Assembly: GCA_016256075.1 (NCBI GenBank)
Contig: SDVU01000839.1
Span: 1-10,169 of the forward strand
Length of the DNA: 10,169 bases
Source of the DNA: Dictyocoela muelleri
Lineage: Eukaryota > Microsporidia
Reading direction: 5' to 3'
Position numbers and translations under genes: made by a program. Under the pieces are notes generated by a model, which saw nothing but the letters and a program-made list of their open reading frames with translations, had not been told where the DNA came from and searched no databases. Position 1 is the stretch's first letter, and each line of letters begins with the position of its first letter. Shown here in pieces: positions 1 through 6,417 of this stretch.

Positions 1-110
1 ATCTTAAGATTTATTAATAATTAAAGAATATCATCATAATTAAAAAATATTTTATCCATTAATTTTAAATTAATATGAGTCATTAATTAAATTTTAAAAA
101 ATTGCTTATG

Positions 111-150
111 TTTAGAAAGATGCCTACCTCATGGTAGGCATCTTTCTAAA
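111..150. repeat. Perfect 18-bp inverted repeat with 4-nt loop
   Basis: Bases 111-128 are the exact reverse complement of 133-150, with loop TCAT (129-132). The right arm lies at the point where the neighbouring minus-strand transposase fossil stops being recognisable, and the left arm looks like an inverted copy of it. This suggests a fold-back (template-switch) breakpoint rather than a regulatory hairpin. A transcription-related role cannot be excluded. The 110 bases before it are AT-rich and show nothing recognisable. Confidence 0.85.
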
Positions 151-815
151 AAAGCCCCGTGAGTTTTCCTTTGTCAGATCCATCGAAGTTAACACATGAA
201 ACTATGCTTATTCTATTTTTTTTCTTGAACCCTTTTTTGCAAGATATGAATTTGTTTTTGAGGAAATTTTCTTATATAATAACCCGGTTGCATCAGTATT
301 ATACATATTTGAGGGATCGAATTCAGCTTTTTTCCCTTTTATTTCTACAATTCTCTCATCAAAATTATCAATGTTTATACCTGCGGTTTCACCACTTAAT
401 GTCCTCTTACAAATTTTAAAGCGTTTTTTTTAAATTTATATAGCCAGCCATTAGAACCGATAAAAGAATTTAATTTTAATATTTTGGCTATTTCTTGAGC
501 CTTTATCTTTATGATATCTTCTGTCAAATTAAATCAGAATTTTAAGCAAGTTAAACACAATCCCACAACCTTTCGTTCAGATCACTAGATCTGTTTCGAT
601 AATTATGACAAAATTTATCATTATTATCGAAATAAATTGATAATGTAGTGTCTTTTTTTATTATATCACCTATCGCCAGTCTAGAAATCTTTAAACCAGA
701 TCTTTTGGAAAAAAATTCTGCCAAGAATCTTTGTGTTATTTTTAAATGAAAACTTTGTAATCAATGATTTCTTTTTTTTTTGCAGAATATTTAAAGAATT
801 CCTTTTTTTAAACAT
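133..815 (-). pseudogene. Fossil pogo/Tigger-like DNA transposon transposase, N-terminal half
   Basis: On the minus strand, several frames together show the order expected of a Tigger/jerky/CENP-B-type transposase. A start-like segment MFKKRNSLNI, followed in another frame by QKKKEIIDYKV, matches the first helix-turn-helix (about 815-750). LAIGDIIKKD (650-680) and SSDLNERLWD (about 560-593) match the region running into the second, CENP-B-type DNA-binding domain. KAQEIAKIL then GSNGWLYKFKK (about 423-500) match the F-x-S-x-GWL-x-x-F motif. LSGET (385-399) and YNTDATGLLYKK (about 265-300) match the start of the DDE domain, with the first catalytic Asp kept and the usual following Glu replaced by Ala. 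VNFDGSDKGKL (161-195) matches the N-x-x-G-x-x-K step. At least four frame changes and internal stops make it non-functional, and everything after this step, including the later catalytic acids, is missing. Family assignment is by motif recognition and is fairly firm; the exact subfamily is not. Confidence 0.82.
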
Positions 816-911
816 GAGTTTAAAATTAATTTTTAAAATTGTGGTGGTATAAAAAGGAATGGCAATACACGGGGAATTCTTTTGATTTATTAAGAGTTTA
901 CGCACAAATAT

Positions 912-958
912 GGCGGTGTAAGGGGGCTAACGGTATAATGAACGGCGGTATATAGGGG
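912..958. repeat. GC-rich terminal-type repeats of the Tigger-like element
   Basis: Two 15-bp copies of a GGCGGT-R-TA-then-G4 motif lie at 912-926 and 944-958, 32 bp apart, with a shorter related AACGGTATA between them (929-937). They sit about 90 bp upstream of the fossil transposase start, where the left terminal and subterminal repeats of a pogo-type element would be. They stand out sharply from the AT-rich surroundings. No matching inverted copy is visible on the other side, because that end is lost. The link to the transposase is an inference from position and base composition. Confidence 0.5.
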
Positions 959-1167
959 AAAGACTGTATATGTGCCATAAACATAAACTATAATTCATTT
1001 AAATTTTACATTTTATATTTATTTAAATATATGGAAACAGATAAATTAAATAAAAAAACAAAAATTGAAAAAATAATTTTAGAGATTTCAAAATTTTAAC
1101 ATTATGTATATTTTATTTCAATTATAAATAAATATAATTTTTTTTTAAAAATGTTTATTTGGCCAGA

Positions 1168-1221
1168 TAGCTCAGTGGTTAACACTCCTAATGTAAAATT
1201 AAAGTATCGTAGTTCGAATCC
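1168..1221 (+). promoter_or_regulatory. Internal pol III promoter (A and B boxes) of SINE copy 1
   Basis: A box TAGCTCAGTGG is at 1168-1178 and B box AGTTCGAATCC at 1211-1221, separated by 32 bases, within the normal tRNA range. The complete minus-strand copy at 4461-4915 keeps both boxes (A box with one change, B box GGTTCGAATCC). Whether this copy is still transcribed is unknown. Confidence 0.8.
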
Positions 1222-1384
1222 CTCTGACGCCACTCTTTAATAAATAATGAGGGAATGACATTAAGCGGTCATAACTATATAATTATAGCATAATATACAG
1301 CTGTTCTAGTGGGGTATAGCTGATTAAACTTGGTCGAATCTTTCATAGTGTAGCAGATTGGACTCTCCTAGCTGTGGGGATGAA

Positions 1385-1396
1385 TGTGGCGACGCA
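1385..1396 (+). other. Conserved GNRA-loop hairpin in the SINE core
   Basis: On the sense strand the core can fold as TGTG-GCGA-CGCA here and TGCG-GCGA-CGCA, TGCG-GAGG-CGCA and TGCG-GCAA-CGCA in copies 2, 3 and 4. The stem always pairs (a U-G wobble in copy 1). The loop is a GNRA tetraloop in three of the four copies. Flanking GAG/CTC bases extend the stem in copies 2-4. This is the most GC-rich and best conserved part of the element. Confidence 0.6.
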
Positions 1397-1630
1397 TCTC
1401 GGCAAAAAGTAGTGAACAATAAAAATTTATAAAAAGCCACCAATTACCTGTATCCTGTTGAGTCATTGATAAAACGAAAATCGCATATACAGCTGGGCTT
1501 CTGGTTAGCTTAGGAAGTGACGTATTATTGGAACACCAAGAACCAAATGTCGCAGATCCAAGGTAGGAGACAGCTCTCCGGGTTGGCAGCTATGGATGTT
1601 GTCAAGATGTAATATATATTTATTTATAGA

Positions 1631-1634
1631 TTTT
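1631..1634 (+). terminator. Possible pol III terminator after SINE copy 1
   Basis: This is the first T4 run on the sense strand after the SINE promoter, about ten bases beyond the conserved 3' end. A second T4 follows at 1637 and a T9 run at 1655-1663. It would end a pol III transcript of about 470 nt. Confidence 0.45.
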
Positions 1635-1861
1635 AATTTTCAATTAACCACAACTTTTTTTTTAAAAAAAATATAATATAATGATTTTTAAAAACGTCTT
1701 ATGTGAGGATTCAAAGTTAAAATAAGATATTCAAGATTAAGTATATTGTAGATACTAATAATAGTTTATAATGATACATCGTTTAATCTTCTAAATGAAA
1801 CTTGTCTAGTTTAATCTCTTAAAATCCTCATAAATAAAAATTCGTCTATACACTGGAAGAA

Positions 1862-1905
1862 AGCGCGTGGGGCACATCTGGCATGGGTGGCGCGCCTGGC
1901 GCGAC
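1862..1905. other. Isolated GC-rich patch
   Basis: About three quarters of these 44 bases are G or C, in a region otherwise made mostly of A and T. The patch contains TGGCGCG twice (1888-1894 and 1897-1903) and the 8-bp palindrome GGCGCGCC. It codes for nothing recognisable. It could be a transposon terminus, a protein-binding site or a structured RNA element. The rest of the 1621-2038 spacer is AT-rich, with no gene seen. Confidence 0.6.
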
Positions 1906-1926
1906 ACAATTATAATAAGCTCGAGC

Positions 1927-1961
1927 TTTTCATTTAAATTGATTTTTAATTTAAATGAAAA
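1927..1961. repeat. 14-bp perfect inverted repeat, 7-nt loop
   Basis: Arms 1927-1940 and 1948-1961 are exact reverse complements (TTTTCATTTAAATT and its complement) around the loop GATTTTT. It lies just after the GC-rich patch and 200 bases upstream of the gene. AT-only arms of this size arise easily in such DNA, so a function is not claimed. Confidence 0.65.
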
Positions 1962-2038
1962 ATTTAAATATTTATTGATTTTTTAAAAGGGGTAAAAAAA
2001 AATGTTGAAAATCTGCCGTTAAACCATTTTATTCATTA

Positions 2039-2095
2039 AGAGACCACTCTTTCCGGATTTTTTATTATAGATATTGCCAACATGTAATATAAAAA
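2039..2095 (+). mobile_element. SINE 3'-end fragment (fifth copy, decayed)
   Basis: This stretch aligns with the last ~55 bases of the SINE family: GAGAC, then CTCT and CCGG, then TATAGATATTGCCAACATG, then TAATATA. Over the terminal 26 positions I count four differences from the consensus of the other copies, all transitions. No head or body is visible upstream. It ends about 70 bases before the start codon of the next gene, so the gene's promoter or 5' leader overlaps or abuts an old SINE. Confidence 0.65.
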
Positions 2096-2168
2096 AATAA
2101 AAATCAAAAGAAAATATCAAAAAAAGGTTTTCAAAAAATCAATATCGAAAAAATAATATCAAAAAATT
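2096..2168 (+). promoter_or_regulatory. A-rich leader with a triplicated AATATC motif
   Basis: The 73 bases before the start codon are almost pure A/T and carry three copies of AATATC(A/G) followed by A6 (2113-2125, 2141-2153, 2155-2166), the last ending two bases before ATG. The start context is AAATT-ATG-A. This resembles the short A-rich leaders of AT-rich unicellular eukaryotes. No defined promoter box can be named. Confidence 0.35.
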
Positions 2169-4157
2169 ATGAAAAAAATCACTAAAACTATAAATAAAAC
2201 CCCCAAAACCCTACCCATGCTTTTTTACTTCACTCTAATTCTTACTTCTACAAATCCACATAATAAGACTACAACCGAACCGATTCATAAAAAAACTCAA
2301 TTTTTAAATCACAAACATGAAGATAAAAAACCTTTACTGCTTCCCGAAATAAATGAATCAGACGATAAAATTACCGAAAAAGGAAAAGAACTTGAACAAA
2401 ACAAAATTCAAAAAAATGAAGATAATGGTTCTGAACATAAAAAAAAAAGAAATGAATTTAAATTCTCAAAGAAACAATTAAATGGCACATTTGAAACAAA
2501 AGATATGTTAAACGATTTTAAAACAAATGATAATAGTTCTTCAAAACTTGAATTTTATAATGAAACTGAAAACCCGAAAAAAATTCATGACCTGAAACAA
2601 CAAAAGAACCATGAAGATGATTTTAAAATAGGGGATCTAAAAGGAACTGAAAAACTTATTCCAGAAACAATAAATAATCCTTTAAAAGAAAATAAAAATC
2701 TTATTGAAAATCAAAACAGTGGAAAGGGAAATATTAACTTCATATATGAAAATCCAAGCTCTGATAATAAATCTTTATCAAGTAGTCACTCGCAAAAAAA
2801 TGAAATATTAAATTACCAGCCTCTTTATAATGAAAGAAAATTTATCGAGCCTTTTAATTTGCCACGTATAAATGAATTTACAAATGATGATAATTTAAAC
2901 CATCAGTGGGTAACGATAAATAAAGAAGAAACTTTTGAAGTTATGAAAGATAAAGAGAAAACTGATGAAAATATTGATTCTACCCAAATTAAGACATTTT
3001 TTTCAAAAGCTACACAATTTTTTGAAAAATTTCCAAAAAATATGAAAAAACAAAAAATTTTCAAAATTTTCAAAAATTTCAAAAATTTCAATTTCAATGA
3101 AAATTCTCAAAAAAAGAAATATTCTGAAAATTTCGAGAATCAAGAAAATATTAAAAATCCAGATTTTGATGATAAAATAATAAGCTTAAAACAAAAAAAC
3201 AAGAAAAAAAAGATTTTTGAATTTCTGAATACAAAAATCGTAAAAACTCAAGAAGAGTATCATTTTGCAAATTCATCAAATTCTATAAAAATAGATATTA
3301 TGAATTGCAAGATTTCTAATGATCAGGATAATTTAAGAAATTCAAATGCCCCGAAAAATAAGAATACACACATTAATAATTCACAAGAAAGTCCTAATAC
3401 TCCAAGTAGTAGCTATGGAAAAACTGATGGTTTATCGAACTCATTCGGAAAAACAAAAAATTTCAAAAATATCCGAAATGTTAAAGTTATTTTTCATGAA
3501 AATCCTCAGGTTAACAAATTAAAACATGAAGGTGAAACTGAGGAAATTATTTATTTCTCTGATTCAAATTCAATTGATGAAAATCTAAATAACCTAGGAA
3601 ACTCAATTAATGAAAATATGATTAACTTAGGAAAATCAATTACCGAAAGTGTGAGTAACTTAGGAAAATCAATTAACGAAACTATGAATAATTTAGGAAA
3701 ATCAATAATAACAAATTCTAGAAAAATTAAGCTTAATAGACCTAATAATTCGATCAATATAAATCACTCAAATCGATCAATCCACATTACAGGCTCCGTC
3801 ATAGGTTCTGGAAATATTGTTAATAATTCATTATTTATGAAAAACCGAGGAAATTCGAGGATCAATATAAGTCAATCGAGTCGCTCAAATCGATCAGTTC
3901 ATGTTACAAACTCAGTGATAGGTTTTGGAAATATTGTTAATAATTCAGTCAATATGTCAAACCAAGCAAATTCGGGCTTCAATATAAATCAATCAATATT
4001 TGGTTTTGGAAATATCATGAATAATTCAATTAACATGTTCAATAATAGTAATTCGGGAGTCAACGGAAATCGATCAGTTCGCATCAATCAGTCGATATTT
4101 GGCCGCAGAGGTGTAAATCAATCAATTAATTTTGGTCAGTCATTCTTCGATTGGTGA
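2169..4157 (+). CDS. Predicted secreted Asn/Lys/Ser-rich protein with hendecad and curli-like repeats
   Basis: The 662-residue intronless frame matches no family I can name as a whole. Residues 1-14 are Lys/Thr-rich and are followed by a short hydrophobic core, LPMLFYFTLILTS (15-27), so the first ATG gives a plausible signal peptide with cleavage near residue 28. Residues 30-460 are polar, low-complexity and Lys/Glu/Asn-rich, with several N-glycosylation sequons and a Phe/Lys-rich patch (about 277-310). Residues 467-513 hold four tandem 11-residue units of the type NSIxENxxNLG, suited to an amphipathic helix or hendecad coiled coil. Residues 527-662 hold four degenerate beta-type repeats around SVIGxGNIVNNS, resembling curli (CsgA) repeats. 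There is one Cys (380) and no further membrane segment. The gene has no close neighbours and lies between inverted SINEs. Secretion and a structural or host-interface role are inferences; that it is a real gene rests on a 1989-base open frame in AT-rich DNA and its ordered repeats. Confidence 0.85.
   Translation: MKKITKTINKTPKTLPMLFYFTLILTSTNPHNKTTTEPIHKKTQFLNHKHEDKKPLLLPEINESDDKITEKGKELEQNKIQKNEDNGSEHKKKRNEFKFSKKQLNGTFETKDMLNDFKTNDNSSSKLEFYNETENPKKIHDLKQQKNHEDDFKIGDLKGTEKLIPETINNPLKENKNLIENQNSGKGNINFIYENPSSDNKSLSSSHSQKNEILNYQPLYNERKFIEPFNLPRINEFTNDDNLNHQWVTINKEETFEVMKDKEKTDENIDSTQIKTFFSKATQFFEKFPKNMKKQKIFKIFKNFKNFNFNENSQKKKYSENFENQENIKNPDFDDKIISLKQKNKKKKIFEFLNTKIVKTQEEYHFANSSNSIKIDIMNCKISNDQDNLRNSNAPKNKNTHINNSQESPNTPSSSYGKTDGLSNSFGKTKNFKNIRNVKVIFHENPQVNKLKHEGETEEIIYFSDSNSIDENLNNLGNSINENMINLGKSITESVSNLGKSINETMNNLGKSIITNSRKIKLNRPNNSININHSNRSIHITGSVIGSGNIVNNSLFMKNRGNSRINISQSSRSNRSVHVTNSVIGFGNIVNNSVNMSNQANSGFNINQSIFGFGNIMNNSINMFNNSNSGVNGNRSVRINQSIFGRRGVNQSINFGQSFFDW
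3567..3698 (+). repeat. Four tandem 33-bp repeats encoding 11-residue units
   Basis: Units at residues 467-477, 478-488, 489-499 and 500-510 share the pattern [NK]-S-I-x-E-x-[LMV]-x-N-L-G, with a partial fifth (KSI). Hydrophobic residues recur at positions 3, 7 and 10 of each unit, the spacing of hendecad coiled coils. Similarity is visible in the DNA as well, so the expansion is fairly recent. Confidence 0.85.
3747..4154 (+). repeat. C-terminal curli-like repeat block
   Basis: Cores at residues 543-554, 582-593, 609-620 and (shortened) 642-652 share S-[VI]-[IF]-G-x-G-N-I-[VM]-N-N-S. They are preceded by N-R-S-[IV]-x-[IV]-T or F-N-I-N-Q segments of alternating polar and hydrophobic residues. 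CsgA repeats follow S-x5-Q-x-G-x-G-N-x-A-x3-Q, a similar layout. The DNA of the units is still alike, for example around GGTTTTGGAAATAT at 3920 and 4002. Confidence 0.75.
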
Positions 4158-4164
4158 GGTTATA

Positions 4165-4170
4165 AATAAA
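4165..4170 (+). promoter_or_regulatory. AATAAA polyadenylation signal
   Basis: AATAAA starts eight bases after the stop codon, with a second copy at 4200-4205. Such a short 3' untranslated region fits compact eukaryotic genes, although this hexamer is common by chance in AT-rich DNA. Confidence 0.4.
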
Positions 4171-4460
4171 TCATTTGACTTAACAAACTAACCAATTTGA
4201 ATAAATCAATGGTTTTGGAGATAACTATTTCAATAAATCTATTTTAGTAAATTTTATTCATTTAATAATATTTTAATAATTCTAACATTTTTTCCCTTAA
4301 AAAGTTATTTATTCCAAAAGTTTTCTGCAATTTTTGGTATAAAAAATTGAATAAAGATTAAAAAATAGATATAAAGATACTAAAAAATATTTGTTCGAGA
4401 GAACATAACCCTTCGAGATGATATCAGATGACTAAAACCTTCTGACCAAATATAAACAAT

Positions 4461-4915
4461 AATATATATATTACATGCTGACAACATCCATAGCTGCCAA
4501 CCCAGAGAGCTGTCTCCAACCATACTCTTGAGATCTTTGGTTTATCAATAATACGTCACTTCCCAAGCTACTCAGAAGCCCAGCTGTATACGCGATTTTC
4601 GTTTTATCAATGACTCAGCAGGATACAGGTAATTAGAGGCTTTTTCATGATATTTTATTTATCACTACTTTTTGCCGAGATGCGTCGCCGCACTCATCCC
4701 CACACATATGAGAGTTCTTTCTGCTTCATTTTCATATTAGAACAATTATTAATTAGCTATACCACACTGTAACAAGTGCATATTATATTATAATTATATA
4801 TTTATTACCGCTTAATGTCATTCCCTCATTATTTATTTAAGAGTGACGTCATCGGGATTCGAACCACGATACTTAAATTTACATCCAAGAGTATTAACCA
4901 CTGAGTTATCTGTCT
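4461..4915 (-). mobile_element. tRNA-derived SINE, full-length copy 2
   Basis: Read on the minus strand, the element runs from a tRNA-like head near 4915 to the shared 3' end GACAACATCC (plus strand 4480-4489) and an AT tail. It keeps the A box (ACTCAGTGG core) and a perfect B box (GGTTCGAATCC, 4855-4865). The body matches copy 1 throughout, with scattered differences. Across the whole copy the sense strand has no T4 run (no AAAA on the plus strand), while A4 runs are frequent. The core hairpin (plus 4681-4692) has a GCGA loop on the sense strand. Its orientation is opposite to copy 1, with the gene at 2169-4157 between them. Confidence 0.85.
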
Positions 4916-5810
4916 TGATATTTCTTCGATAAATTTGAAATTGTTTAAACAACAAGTTAAAAAATAAAAAATATGGAGTCGTATAGATAGGGGATCATGT
5001 CAAAGCAAAACATTTTTTTTTCTTTTTAGATATTTTTAATACAGGGAGTTTTAAAATTAAAAAATTTGCAAATGTGTTTTTTATAAAAAATCTATTTTTA
5101 GAAGGGATAAAGTATTTCTACCTCGTTAAAGTTTGGGTTGAAATATGGGTTTATCGATAATGAAGAAGCGTATATTTTATCCTTTTAAAAAAATAGTCAA
5201 AAGGTAAATTTGTCCGAAAGTAAGAATTTCCCCTCAATTTGAGGCAGTAATTTTTTTAAAAAAAATGTTTTTTTTGTTTGAAAGTAAAAAAATAAAAATA
5301 AAAACCTGTCTAGATGAATTAAAAATTAAAAAAGGTATTCATACAGAATTATTTCTACATAATACTTATGTATGATTTCATTTTTATGTATTTTTATATT
5401 GTTTTTTATTTTTTTTCTCAAAGAAAAAAAGGCGTTTTGGATAAAAACACCTTTTTAGAAAAATTACGAAATCTCAAAAAAACAAGTTTTATAATGAAAT
5501 AAACAAGATTATCTATTAAATTAGATTTTTAGCGTTTGTGAGAAAAATAACGTTCCTAAAATAAAAAAATTATAAATTAAAATAACACTAACAATATAAT
5601 TATTTACTCAGATTAAATCATTAAATTATATTTTAAAGAAAAAATGTTACTGATTAAATATATATTAGATGATAATGCATAGTAGAGTATCTGCTAATAT
5701 ATATTATTTAAAATATAAATATCATTATCGTTGCATGAAACAAAAATAATAGAATGAAAATAAATGAATCAAAAAACTAACAATTAGAGTTAAAATAGTG
5801 TTATATATTA
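4916..5810. other. AT-rich intergenic spacer, no gene seen
   Basis: Mostly A/T runs. A slightly less AT-rich patch (about 5100-5240) has no frame I can assign. A 160-base stretch from 5250 resembles one at 7117-7330. A local hairpin lies at 5426-5456: arms AAAAAGGCGTTTT and AAAACACCTTTTT pair at 12 of 13 positions around a 5-base loop. Confidence 0.6.
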
Positions 5811-6201
5811 TATTACATGCCGACAAAATCCATAGATGCCAAACCGAAGAGTTGTCTCTAACCCTGGTCTTATAACCTTTGGTTCTTGGTGTTCAAAAAA
5901 TCGTCACTTCCTAAGCTACCCAGAAGCACAGATATAAGTCGATTTTCGTTTTATTGATGACTCATTAGGGTAGAGATAATTAGACTCTTTTCATGATTTT
6001 TGCCCCTACTTATTTTGCCGAGATGCGCCTCCGCACTCATCCCCACATCTAGGTGAGCCGGTTCTTCTTCATTATCATATTAGACCAAGTTTAATCGGCT
6101 ATACAACACTGGAATTATTATATATTAATATTTTATTTATATATTTTTGAACGATTATTCAATGATGAAGTATATATTTTTTGACCGCTTATTCAATGAT
6201 G
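5811..6201 (-). mobile_element. tRNA-derived SINE, headless copy 3
   Basis: The minus-strand body and 3' end match the other copies, including the core hairpin (plus 6024-6035) and the CGAAAATCGA-like central segment near 5938. It has diverged more than copies 1 and 2. Similarity extends to the ACCGCTT-ATTCAATG segment (6184-6198) that precedes the tRNA head elsewhere, but the head itself is absent. A 21-base segment just inside this end is duplicated (6147-6167 and 6181-6201, two differences). The loss of A and B boxes makes it transcriptionally dead on its own. Confidence 0.8.
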
Positions 6202-6417
6202 TTGTAGGAAATGTTTATGCGTGATAATTTGTTGAAAGAAAAGAAATTACTAATAAAAAGAACATTTATAATAAATAAAGAAAATAAAAAAAGAATGTTC
6301 TTAAAATAGAATGTTTCTGAAATATTATTAATTTATAAAAATACTTTTGATAACGAAGTTTTCTTTCAATATGATAAAAAAATGGTAAAAATATAAAAAT
6401 AATTTTCATTCCTCAAC

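Larger units (their letters stand above)
1161..1620 (+). mobile_element. tRNA-derived SINE, full-length copy 1
   Basis: The element opens with a tRNA-like head (1161-1231). It has a 7-base acceptor position, A box TAGCTCAGTGG (1168-1178), B box AGTTCGAATCC (1211-1221) and normal tRNA spacing. The anticodon and T stems are mismatched, so this is not a working tRNA. A long tRNA-unrelated body follows, ending in the shared 3' sequence around GGATGTTGTC (1594-1603) and an AT tail. The same body recurs at 4461-4915, 5811-6201 and 9621-9940 and as a tail fragment at 2039-2095, which establishes a dispersed family. No run of four T occurs on the sense strand until 1631, as expected for a pol III transcript. 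I see no open frame, so it would depend on a partner retrotransposon. I do not recognise the family. A possible short target duplication (TTTATT-like, both ends) is too AT-rich to trust. Confidence 0.85.

Noticed and set aside
159-419. An 86-codon open frame on the plus strand.
   Set aside because: It is antisense to readable transposase motifs (LSGET, NTDATGLLY) on the minus strand, and its Phe/Leu-rich product is a complement artefact.
594-632. A 17-bp imperfect hairpin as a regulatory element.
   Set aside because: The bases lie inside the transposase fossil and encode part of its readable sequence (YFDNNDKF), so the pairing is probably incidental.
681-905. A 74-codon open frame on the minus strand as an independent gene.
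   Set aside because: From position 815 downward it is part of the decayed Tigger-like transposase; the part before that is an AT-driven extension into the leader.
1161-1232. A functional tRNA gene.
   Set aside because: A and B boxes and spacing fit, but the anticodon, T and acceptor stems have several mismatches, and the same sequence heads a longer dispersed repeat.
1845-1858. Another SINE fragment, from the resemblance of CTATACACTGGAA to part of copies 3 and 4.
   Set aside because: Only about 13 bases match and the neighbouring segments do not continue the alignment.
2903-3097. A 64-codon open frame on the minus strand.
   Set aside because: It lies fully antisense inside the 662-residue gene; its Phe/Lys-rich product reflects the complement of Lys/Phe/Asn codons.
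3551-3757. A 68-codon repeat-bearing open frame on the minus strand.
   Set aside because: It is the complement of the tandem 33-bp repeats of the real gene.
2169-4157. A ciliate-type or organellar genetic code.
   Set aside because: Gln is encoded by CAA/CAG, Trp by TGG, and no TAA, TAG or TGA is read through in the long frame, so the standard code suffices.
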